From CAZESH01 sp964514665 (GTDB taxonomy: Bacteria; Bacillota; Bacilli; Paenibacillales; KCTC-25726): 6,538 nt of DNA. The notes below the pieces were generated by a model, which was given only the letters and a program-made list of their open reading frames with translations, was not told the origin of the DNA and ran no database searches. The DNA lies in NCBI GenBank assembly GCA_964514665.1, contig CAZESH010000251.1, forward strand, positions 1 to 6,538, read 5' to 3'. Shown piece by piece: positions 1 through 5,313 of the stretch. The translations under genes and the position numbers were made by a program. Each line of letters begins with the position of its first letter. Position 1 is the stretch's first letter.

Positions 1-1754
1 GATTTACGCTGACGAACGAGACGGAATACGAGGATTGGATGGTCCAGCTTGGCAACCCCTTCTTTGATCGCGTTTCCTTTTATTCTCCGCGAATGGACGG
101 CACATTTGCCGAAAGCACCGCAATTGTAAATAAACATACGTATTTGAAAGAAATCGATCACCGTTTTTTTGTTTTTAACGCCCATCTCCCCAAAGGAGAG
201 ACCCGTACATTCTATATGCGCGCAGAGTCGAATTCCTATGAGATGGTGCTGCCTGTCACCCTGCTGGAGAAAAAAAACTTTGAAAGCAAAACGCATCAAG
301 AAATGTTATTTGTCGGCGCTTATTATGGCATTATCATCGTGATGGTTCTTCACAACTTGTTCCTGTTTTTTTCGCTGCGCCTGAAGGGTTATTTATATTA
401 TGTGTTGTATGTACTGGTGTATGCTTTGCTTCAGTCCTTTTGGCTGGGGCATGGTTACCAATACTTGCACTTCTTGATGCCTTATCTGCCTGACAGCGTA
501 TTGTCAGCGCTCGGTAATCTTTCTTTGTTTCTGGTTTTGTTGTTTATCAACGATATTCTTCAACCCAAGCAGTACAGTTTGGTTGTCTATCGCATTTTAC
601 AAGTCGGCATTGGCGCTACACTAATTGTATTTGCCTTAAGCTTGCTCCCGAACAGCAAGTCGTCGATCGCCGACATCTTGATCTTTTATCCTTTCGTGAT
701 GTTTCCCTTCATCATATTTTTATCTTTATACTGCTGGATAAAAGGTTCGCGGCAGGCCATATTCATGCTGTCCGGCTGGATCATGCTGATGCTTGGGAGC
801 AGTGCCACACTCCTGATGTCCTTTGGTTTATTGCCCGAAGGAATGCTTACGAAATATGCAATGACCGCAGGATCGGCAATAGAAATCGTTCTGTTTTCTT
901 TTGCATTGGCAGACCGCATTCACGTGTTGAGACAAGAACACGACCGAACCCAATTGGTTTTATTCGAAACCCAAAGAAGGTATGCCGAAGACCTTGAGGA
1001 AACCGTAAAAGAACGGACAACAGAACTTCAAAGAAGCAATGAAAAATTAATCGTCGCGGAACAGGAGCGGCAGCGTTTATTGTCCAATGTATCGCATGAT
1101 TTGAGATCACCTTTAACGCTTGTTCAAGGCATATTGGAATCCTTGGCAAACAATCTCTTTCAAGACAAACCAACGATTCGAAAATACAGCGAGATGGCTT
1201 ATAGCAGGGTGCTTGGCATCAATCGCTTGATCGATGACTTGACTGAACTCAGCCACCTCGAAGTCCAACAAATCCAATTTTACTTCAAGCGAATAGCGGT
1301 TAGCGGATTGGAAAAAGATTTGCAGCAATCGTTTAAACACGAAGTGGAACTGGCAGGCTTATCGTTTGAAGTGACAGCTGATGAGAAGGTTAAATCCCAA
1401 TCAATAATGATCGATATAGACCGCATGAAGCAAGCGCTGTATAACTTATTGTCAAACAGCATCAAACATACGCCGTCCGGCGGGAATATCCGATTGGCAA
1501 TAACAGGTGAGGAGGATCATGTCCTCATTACGCTTTCGGATACGGGAGCGGGGATATCGGAAGAGGATTTGCCCCATATTTTTGAGCGTTTCTATCAAGG
1601 AAGCCATGGACAGGAAGGAACGGGGTTGGGACTTACGATTGTAAAGGAAATTGTTGAGCAGCATCATGGCCGAATTTCTGTGGAGAGCAGTCAGCATGAA
1701 GGTGCTTCTTTCACGATATACCTTCCTGTTTCATACGAGGATAAAGCTTCGTGA
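1..1754 (+). CDS. 7TMR-DISM sensor histidine kinase, 5'-truncated by the window edge
   Basis: Membrane sensor kinase that would autophosphorylate on histidine and pass phosphate to a response regulator. The frame is open from base 3 with no start codon in view, and the residues before the first ATG (base 39) already belong to the extracellular domain, so the true start lies outside the window. Counting from that ATG as residue 1: the rest of a 7TMR-DISM extracellular beta-domain (1-80), seven hydrophobic helices (about 91-112, 118-136, 155-173, 185-203, 213-232, 239-261, 272-291), a charged coiled-coil linker (about 295-345), then a complete kinase core. The H-box is SHDLRSP with phospho-acceptor His353. 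The N-box is NLLSNSIKH (Asn469, Asn473), the G1 box is DTGAG (Asp501) and the G2 box is GTGLGL (527-532). All catalytic motifs are intact. The ligand is unknown; DISM domains of this type are often suspected of sensing carbohydrates or other small molecules. The response regulator 5 bp downstream on the other strand is the likely partner. Confidence 0.93.
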   Translation, partial: FTLTNETEYEDWMVQLGNPFFDRVSFYSPRMDGTFAESTAIVNKHTYLKEIDHRFFVFNAHLPKGETRTFYMRAESNSYEMVLPVTLLEKKNFESKTHQEMLFVGAYYGIIIVMVLHNLFLFFSLRLKGYLYYVLYVLVYALLQSFWLGHGYQYLHFLMPYLPDSVLSALGNLSLFLVLLFINDILQPKQYSLVVYRILQVGIGATLIVFALSLLPNSKSSIADILIFYPFVMFPFIIFLSLYCWIKGSRQAIFMLSGWIMLMLGSSATLLMSFGLLPEGMLTKYAMTAGSAIEIVLFSFALADRIHVLRQEHDRTQLVLFETQRRYAEDLEETVKERTTELQRSNEKLIVAEQERQRLLSNVSHDLRSPLTLVQGILESLANNLFQDKPTIRKYSEMAYSRVLGINRLIDDLTELSHLEVQQIQFYFKRIAVSGLEKDLQQSFKHEVELAGLSFEVTADEKVKSQSIMIDIDRMKQALYNLLSNSIKHTPSGGNIRLAITGEEDHVLITLSDTGAGISEEDLPHIFERFYQGSHGQEGTGLGLTIVKEIVEQHHGRISVESSQHEGASFTIYLPVSYEDKAS

Positions 1755-1759
1755 CATGC

Positions 1760-2464
1760 TCACTTGCCAATAAAACGGTATCCGAGTCCGCGTACTGTTT
1801 CTATAAAGATCGGCTTGGACGGGTCAAGTTCAATTTTTTTTCTAATATTTCTAATATGCACTTTTACAGTGTCGAGGCCGCTTGAACTCATATCCCCCCA
1901 GATCAGTGAGTGTAATTGTTCTTGGGAAAACAATCGTTGCGGCTTTGAAGCCAATAAAATCAATAACTGCGCTTCTTTCGGCTGCAAATGCACCACTTCT
2001 TGATGAGCCGTTATTTGATACGTCTGTAAATCAATGGTCAAATCTTTGAATTTAAGTATTTGCTTCTTGTCTTGGGCATCGCTTCCGCGCCTGATTTGTT
2101 TGCCCCACCGTAAGTTGGCTTTAATTCTTGCAAGCAGCTCCCCAAATTGAAAAGGCTTCGTAATGTAGTCATCCGCTCCGGCATCAAAGCCTTTAAGTCT
2201 TTCCTCATCTTTGCTCAAGCCGGTCAAAAAAAGAATGGGAATGTGGTGATGCTCCCTGATTTGCTTGCATAATGTAATTCCATCTGCTCCCGGCATGAGA
2301 ACATCAAGAATAACGAGATCAGGCTTCTCCTTCTCGACAAGATCCATCAATTGATCGCTCTTGGAAGTGGTTACGGTTCGATAGTTGTGCAGTACTAAAT
2401 AGTTGCTTATGAATTCACATAACTCCGCATCATCATCACAAATCAAGATCTTGTCTTGGTTCAT
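1760..2464 (-). CDS. OmpR/PhoB-family two-component response regulator
   Basis: DNA-binding response regulator of 234 residues, the usual length for the family. The receiver domain (about 4-117) has the acidic pair Asp10/Asp11, phospho-acceptor Asp54 in VILDVLMPG, Thr81 and Lys103 followed by Pro-Phe, so it should be phosphorylatable. The C-terminal winged helix (about 137-232) contains LQPKEAQLL, the VKVHIRNIRKKI recognition helix and the terminal RGLGYRF motif typical of OmpR/PhoB proteins. I chose the ATG at 2464 rather than the in-frame GTG at 2482: AAGGGAGGG sits 6 nt upstream of the ATG, whereas a GTG start would place that ribosome binding site inside the gene and leave almost no leader after the promoter at 2494-2522. 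The kinase gene lies tail-to-tail with it, 5 bp away, and csrA is divergent on the other side. Targets cannot be named from sequence. Confidence 0.94.
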   Translation of the reverse strand: MNQDKILICDDDAELCEFISNYLVLHNYRTVTTSKSDQLMDLVEKEKPDLVILDVLMPGADGITLCKQIREHHHIPILFLTGLSKDEERLKGFDAGADDYITKPFQFGELLARIKANLRWGKQIRRGSDAQDKKQILKFKDLTIDLQTYQITAHQEVVHLQPKEAQLLILLASKPQRLFSQEQLHSLIWGDMSSSGLDTVKVHIRNIRKKIELDPSKPIFIETVRGLGYRFIGK

Positions 2465-2470
2465 TTCAAG

Positions 2471-2479
2471 CCCTCCCTT
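2471..2479 (-). promoter_or_regulatory. Ribosome binding site that fixes the response-regulator start
   Basis: On the minus strand AAGGGAGGG is followed by six bases (CTTGAA) and then ATG at 2464. It is near-perfect complementarity to the 16S 3' end at ideal spacing and decides the start against the upstream in-frame GTG. Confidence 0.85.
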
Positions 2480-2493
2480 CACTCTCGACAGAA

Positions 2494-2522
2494 ATCATAT
2501 CATAACAAACAAAACCTAACAA
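2494..2522 (-). promoter_or_regulatory. Sigma-A-type promoter of the response regulator
   Basis: On the minus strand TTGTTA (2522-2517), a 17-bp spacer and TATGAT (2499-2494) make a near-consensus -35/-10 pair, and TG one base before the -10 gives an extended -10. Transcription would start near 2487, leaving a leader of about 22 nt that contains the ribosome binding site. The spacing and the fit to the gene make this one of the better-supported promoters in the window, although it is a sequence prediction only. Confidence 0.75.
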
Positions 2523-2530
2523 ATGTATTG

Positions 2531-2548
2531 TTTACCTTGAATTAACCT
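2531..2548. repeat. 11-bp-period direct repeat, possible response-regulator operator
   Basis: TTTACCT (2531-2537) and TTAACCT (2542-2548) match at 6 of 7 positions with an 11-bp period. Tandem half-sites one helical turn apart are the usual binding site of OmpR/PhoB-family regulators. The pair lies about 44 to 61 bp upstream of the predicted start of the response-regulator transcript and about 60 bp upstream of the csrA start codon, where it could act on either gene. An overlapping inverted repeat, TTAAC-N8-GTTAA (2542-2559), is an alternative operator shape. The repeats are visible; their role is inference. Confidence 0.35.
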
Positions 2549-2606
2549 GGGACTGTTAAGATGCAGCATAGTAGGGTTGTCCAAAATGCTGTGAGGAGAG
2601 AGGTTT

Positions 2607-2804
2607 ATGCTGGTTCTAGGGAGAAAACCCGGGGAATACGTCGTGATAAACGAATCTATTACGGTTAAAGTAATCAAAAGTGACGACGGCCAATTGCGTC
2701 TTGCCATCGACGCACCGCATGACGTGAGTATCGTCCGAGGGGAATTGCTTCAAACCGATGTTCATTCAAATAAAATGGATCAAAAAAATAAAGATATAGG
2801 ATGA
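2607..2804 (+). CDS. csrA: CsrA-family RNA-binding translational regulator
   Basis: Small dimeric RNA-binding protein of 65 residues that normally binds GGA motifs in mRNA leaders and blocks or alters translation. The sequence begins MLVLGRKPGEYVVI, close to the family's MLVLSRK start, and keeps beta1 residues Leu4 and Arg6. It also keeps the second RNA-binding edge VSIVRGE, with Arg44 and Glu46 at the classic positions. The core ends near residue 48 and is followed by a charged, probably disordered tail. AGGAG at 2594-2598 lies 8 nt before the ATG, in a purine run (GAGGAGAGAGG) that also offers a GGA for autoregulation. The gene stands alone: fliW, hag or other flagellar genes, the usual companions in Bacillota, are absent here, and a divergent response regulator is its nearest neighbour. 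I see no convincing promoter of its own upstream; TAAGAT (2557-2562) is a weak -10 candidate only. Confidence 0.92.
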   Translation: MLVLGRKPGEYVVINESITVKVIKSDDGQLRLAIDAPHDVSIVRGELLQTDVHSNKMDQKNKDIG

Positions 2805-3104
2805 CTCGCTGCGACTGCAACTCTGTCTGGAACCGATTATAACTCGTCTCACTCCGCTCAATCCAAGCATCTGGCCAAAAGATTACATATCCGCTTTCCC
2901 CTCAAGTCTCAAACCTTACGGCAAAACTTCCCAGCCATTTGCTGCGTCTGCCCGCAGCCACTCAAGTTTACAGGGTTAGCTCTTGGCGACTTCGGATTTC
3001 GTCATGTCTTGGTGACTCATCCAGCTAACCCTGCCTCGAATTGAGTTCGTGTACCCATAATTTCTAACCTATCTATCATGTCGCTATGAATATTTCAGGT
3101 TCTG
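2805..3104. other. About 300-bp gene-free stretch between csrA and the riboswitch promoter
   Basis: No frame on either strand gives a recognisable protein or a start with a ribosome binding site. No intrinsic terminator with a T-run follows csrA. The stretch holds a small hairpin, GCTGCG (2941-2946) with CGCAGC (2953-2958), and directly after it a long inverted repeat described separately. The minus strand has a lone TATAAT around 2839-2844 without a partner -35. It may be a decayed mobile element, an intergenic repeat or an RNA gene; sequence alone does not decide. Confidence 0.6.
2960..3046. repeat. Long nested inverted repeat, candidate structured RNA or element end
   Basis: Nested pairings build one long hairpin. 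The outer arms are ACTCAA (2960-2965) with TTGAGT (3041-3046), and perfect 11-bp arms CAGGGTTAGCT (2971-2981) pair with AGCTAACCCTG (3023-3033). Inside, GGAT (2994-2997) pairs with ATCC (3019-3022) and GTCA (3001-3004) with TGAC (3013-3016), leaving an 8-nt loop. A 12-nt bulge remains on the 5' side. Within it a near-perfect direct repeat is visible: TCTTGGCGACT (2981-2991) and TCTTGGTGACT (3007-3017). No T-run follows on either strand, so it is not a standard terminator. I do not recognise the family. Confidence 0.6.
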
Positions 3105-3113
3105 TGTTATAAT
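3105..3113 (+). promoter_or_regulatory. Extended -10 promoter of the cbi operon
   Basis: TG, one base, then a perfect TATAAT (3108-3113). The -35 region at the correct distance (TATGAA at 3085-3090) is poor, which is common for extended -10 promoters. Initiation near 3120 would start the RNA about 15 nt before the riboswitch aptamer. Confidence 0.65.
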
Positions 3114-3134
3114 TTTTTCAATTACATATTTGGA

Positions 3135-3305
3135 ATAAATGAGGTGCCCTTGCGAGCAGCAAGGGGTAACAGGGAATCGGGTGAAAGTCCCGAGCGGTCC
3201 CGCCACTGTATTCGGAGAGTTTCTTTCAACACGTCACTTGATGAGCGATCAGGGAAGGCGAAAGAAGACGATGATCCGAGAGCCAGGAGACCTACCTTCA
3301 TTTAT
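3135..3305 (+). promoter_or_regulatory. Cobalamin (B12) riboswitch
   Basis: Adenosylcobalamin-class aptamer controlling the cbi operon. The conserved core runs from 3169 to 3209 and includes AGGGAATCGGGTGAAA, then CCCGCCACTGT. The B12 box AGCCAGGAGACCTACC is at 3281-3296, matching the family signature. The closing P1 stem is visible: ATAAATGA (3135-3142) pairs perfectly with TCATTTAT (3298-3305) and is extended by GGT (3143-3145) with ACC (3294-3296). Downstream lies an intrinsic terminator (3375-3403), so at least part of the control should be by premature termination when B12 is bound. A purine-rich ribosome binding site, ATG and short frame lie between aptamer and terminator. Cobalamin control of a cobalt importer is well known for this family. 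Confidence 0.95.
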
Positions 3306-3343
3306 GCACCCATGAACCTTCGCGGAAAGGAGAGGTGTACGTC

Positions 3344-3388
3344 ATGAGCATACTGTCTATTCACGCGTACCCACGATCAATCCAATAG
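3344..3388 (+). CDS. Possible 14-residue leader peptide between riboswitch and terminator
   Basis: ATG at 3344 opens a 14-codon frame, MSILSIHAYPRSIQ, closed by TAG at 3386-3388. Upstream is AAAGGAGAGGTG (3326-3337), a ribosome binding site at acceptable spacing (GAGGTG ends 6 nt before the ATG). The stop falls in the loop and first base of the right arm of the terminator hairpin, so a ribosome finishing here would cover the left arm. TGCACC (3305-3310), directly after the aptamer's P1 stem, can pair with GGTGTA (3334-3339) and hide this site. Such short frames can arise by chance, and the real function of the purine run may be only structural. I do not know a homologous peptide. Confidence 0.35.
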   Translation: MSILSIHAYPRSIQ

Positions 3389-3403
3389 GATTGGTCTTTT
3401 TTT
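3375..3403 (+). terminator. Intrinsic terminator of the riboswitch expression platform
   Basis: GATCAATCC (3375-3383) pairs with GGATTGGTC (3388-3396) over 9 bp with one G-U wobble, loop AATA, followed by seven Ts (3397-3403). It stands between the aptamer and cbiM, the standard position for an off-switch terminator. No simple antiterminator complementary to either arm is visible upstream in the aptamer. Confidence 0.85.
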
Positions 3404-3440
3404 ATTCACATAATAACGAAGAGGGGGGCTTAATAAGAAC

Positions 3441-4232
3441 ATGTCAACAAAAACAATAAGAAAAACTAAAATGACTAGACTGACCCGTTTCTTACTCGTA
3501 GTGTTGGGGTTCACACTCTATCTTTTAATGAATGAACCGGAATCTGCTTATGCCATGCACATCATGGAAGGATTTTTACCCGTCGGGTGGGCGATATTCT
3601 GGTGGGTCGCTTTCCTCCCTTTCTTCTTCCTCGGTCTTCGGGCATTAATCAAAATCACCAAAGAAAATCCAGAGTTAAAAATCATGCTCGGTCTTGCTGG
3701 CGCATTCACTTTCGTGCTTTCAGCTTTGAAAATCCCGTCGGTAACCGGCAGCAGCTCGCATCCAACAGGCACAGGCCTGGGAGCCGTGATGTTCGGTCCA
3801 CTCCCTATGAGTGTGCTAGGATCCATCGTCTTGCTGTTTCAAGCGATTTTGCTTGCACATGGCGGCTTGACGACACTTGGTGCCAACGCCTTCTCAATGG
3901 CCGTTTCCGGACCTATTGTCGGTTATCTTGTCTACAAGTCAATGATGAAAACAACAGGCAAACAAAAGTGGTCCATTTTCCTTGCTGCTGCACTCGCGGA
4001 TTTATCCACCTATGTCGTAACTTCCCTTCAGTTAGCGCTTGCTTTCCCGGCTTCGCAAGGCGGATTTATCGCTTCTTTTTTGAAATTCGGCGGTATTTTC
4101 GCCATTACCCAAATCCCGCTTGCTGTCAGTGAAGGGATTCTTACGGTATTAATCTGGAACTGGCTGCAATCTTATAGCCCTGACGAGCTGTCCATTCTTC
4201 AACGTAAAATGAAAGGAGTGCACAAGTCTTGA
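3441..4232 (+). CDS. cbiM: Cobalt ECF transporter substrate-binding component CbiM
   Basis: Integral membrane protein that binds the metal ion in a group I ECF importer, 263 residues. The N-terminus is a secretion signal: basic residues (6-17), a hydrophobic core (18-30) and an AYA cleavage motif (36-38). Cutting after Ala38 would leave Met39-His40-Ile41-Met42-Glu43-Gly44 as mature N-terminus, the family's metal-binding start (free amino group and His at position 2). Other conserved blocks are SSSHPTGTGLGA (104-115, His107), LLAHGGLTTLGAN (137-149, His140) and TQIPLAVSEGILTVL (223-237). The ATG at 3441 is preceded by GAGGGGGG, 12 nt away; the internal ATG at 3471 lacks a ribosome binding site and would shorten the signal's basic region. 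It is the first gene after the riboswitch and terminator. NikM (nickel) is close in sequence, but the B12 riboswitch and the cbiN neighbour argue for cobalt. Confidence 0.95.
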   Translation: MSTKTIRKTKMTRLTRFLLVVLGFTLYLLMNEPESAYAMHIMEGFLPVGWAIFWWVAFLPFFFLGLRALIKITKENPELKIMLGLAGAFTFVLSALKIPSVTGSSSHPTGTGLGAVMFGPLPMSVLGSIVLLFQAILLAHGGLTTLGANAFSMAVSGPIVGYLVYKSMMKTTGKQKWSIFLAAALADLSTYVVTSLQLALAFPASQGGFIASFLKFGGIFAITQIPLAVSEGILTVLIWNWLQSYSPDELSILQRKMKGVHKS

Positions 4233-4513
4233 AAAATGGCACTAAAAATATACTCCTGTTGACTAGCGTTATTTTATTAGCTGTATTACCCCTTATTTTC
4301 GTCCATGGTGAATTCGGTGGAGCCGACGATGCAGCTAAAAATGTCATCAAAACGATTCAGCCTTCCTATACACCTTGGTTCTCTTCCCTATTTAAATTGC
4401 CGGCAGAAACCGAGAGCATGTTGTTTGCTCTGCAGGCAGCTATTGGAGCTGGATTCATCGGGTTTGCCTTCGGATTATTCAAAGGGAAAGCATCAAGAAG
4501 CAAAACACAATGA
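4229..4513 (+). CDS. cbiN: Cobalt ECF transporter small subunit CbiN
   Basis: Small membrane protein of 94 residues that works with CbiM to load cobalt. It has two transmembrane helices (about 8-25 and 66-84) enclosing an extracytoplasmic loop. The loop carries the family motifs GEFGGADDAA (27-36) and YTPWFSSLF (47-55), and ESMLFALQAAIGAG (62-75) opens the second helix. It starts at TTG (4229), overlapping the cbiM stop by 4 nt. AAAGGAG (4212-4218) lies 10 nt upstream, within cbiM, and no other start in this frame has a comparable site. The overlap and the weaker start codon suggest translation coupled to cbiM. CbiN, rather than the NikN/NikL type of subunit, supports cobalt as substrate. Confidence 0.93.
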   Translation: MKNGTKNILLLTSVILLAVLPLIFVHGEFGGADDAAKNVIKTIQPSYTPWFSSLFKLPAETESMLFALQAAIGAGFIGFAFGLFKGKASRSKTQ

Positions 4514-5313
4514 TTAAAATTATCGATACCCTTTCTTACAATAATGCCATGCGTTCTTTCTCACCGATGTGGAAATGCGGCTTTGCCATAACGATGTTAC
4601 TCCTGTCTTACCTCTCCCACCCAGCTGTACAGATGATACTGGCTATTTGGATGATGGGTTGGACGATGGGTTATGCGCGTATTCCGATCAAGTATTATTT
4701 CGCTGTTATTGGCGTTGCCAGTTTGTTTTTTGTCGGGAGCTTACCCGCTCTAATTATTGAAATCCGACCTTTATATGAAACTTTGCAGCCTGTCAATGAA
4801 GTGCTCTCTTTTACCTTTCTGGATTGGAAAATATTCCTCACTTCCTCCGGCCTCTTATTAGCAGGGAAATTGTTCATTCGGATTATCGCGAGCCTCTCTT
4901 GTATGACTTTCATAATGTTCAGCACCCCATTCTCGGAATTGCTGCAGGTTATGAAAAGAATTGGCATACCGACTCTCGTTTTGGAAATTATGCTCATCAT
5001 GTATCGCTTCCTGTTTATCTTATTCGAAACAGCCCATGACATGTTTGTGGCGCAGCAATCCAGAGGCGGTCAGATCGGCTTCTCCAGCAGATTGAAAGAC
5101 TCAGCCATTCTGATCGTACAAATGTTTATGAAAACGATGCAGCGATATCGCTTTCTCTCGAATGGACTTGTCTCAAGAGGCTTTACGGATGCCATTCATA
5201 TGGCGCCTTACCAAGCAAAGCCTGTACCATTCCGTTATAAATGTGAGAGTATCGCCGGATTTGCAATACTACTGTTATTTGAAATATGGATACGTTGGAG
5301 GAACATCACATGA
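4510..5313 (+). CDS. cbiQ: Cobalt ECF transporter transmembrane protein CbiQ (EcfT)
   Basis: Energy-coupling transmembrane subunit of 267 residues that links CbiM/CbiN to the ATPase. Hydrophobic helices lie at about 22-55, 62-83, 112-137 and 245-262. The two cytoplasmic coupling motifs of the EcfT family are visible as Ser-Arg-Gly at 184-186 (AQQSRGG) and 222-224 (VSRGF), where the coupling helices engage the ATPase. The LQVMKRIGIPTLVLEIMLIMYRF block (about 145-167) is also typical of CbiQ. The ATG overlaps the cbiN stop (ATGA, 4510-4513). There is no strong ribosome binding site of its own, only AAGAAG about 10 nt upstream, so re-initiation by ribosomes leaving cbiN is likely. Both motifs and the length are normal for the family. 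Confidence 0.94.
   Translation: MIKIIDTLSYNNAMRSFSPMWKCGFAITMLLLSYLSHPAVQMILAIWMMGWTMGYARIPIKYYFAVIGVASLFFVGSLPALIIEIRPLYETLQPVNEVLSFTFLDWKIFLTSSGLLLAGKLFIRIIASLSCMTFIMFSTPFSELLQVMKRIGIPTLVLEIMLIMYRFLFILFETAHDMFVAQQSRGGQIGFSSRLKDSAILIVQMFMKTMQRYRFLSNGLVSRGFTDAIHMAPYQAKPVPFRYKCESIAGFAILLLFEIWIRWRNIT

Noticed and set aside
39..41. ATG at 39 as the real start of the histidine kinase
   Set aside because: The frame is open to the left edge and the upstream codons fit the same extracellular domain; no ribosome binding site precedes the ATG.
2465..2482. GTG at 2482 as start of the response regulator
   Set aside because: It would put the AAGGGAGGG ribosome binding site inside the gene and leave nearly no leader after the promoter; ATG at 2464 fits.
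2530..2554. Sigma-B-like promoter for csrA (GTTTAC, 13 bp, GGGACT)
   Set aside because: The -10 match is poor and I infer a Paenibacillus-like host, where I would not expect a standard sigma-B regulon.
2971..3033. Integron attC-like recombination site
   Set aside because: GTTAGCT and AGCTAAC resemble the core sites, but they are in the wrong order and mismatch the GTTRRRY/RYYYAAC consensus; no integrase or cassettes are seen.
3144..3347. 67-residue plus-strand reading frame
   Set aside because: It lies almost wholly inside the cobalamin riboswitch, whose conserved core and B12 box explain the sequence; no ribosome binding site supports it.
3587..4132. 181-residue plus-strand reading frame
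   Set aside because: It is a shifted frame inside cbiM, which has conserved family motifs throughout; its composition is not protein-like.
5286..5309. ATG at 5286 as start of cbiO
   Set aside because: It has no ribosome binding site, and GGAGG plus the ATGA overlap point to 5310.
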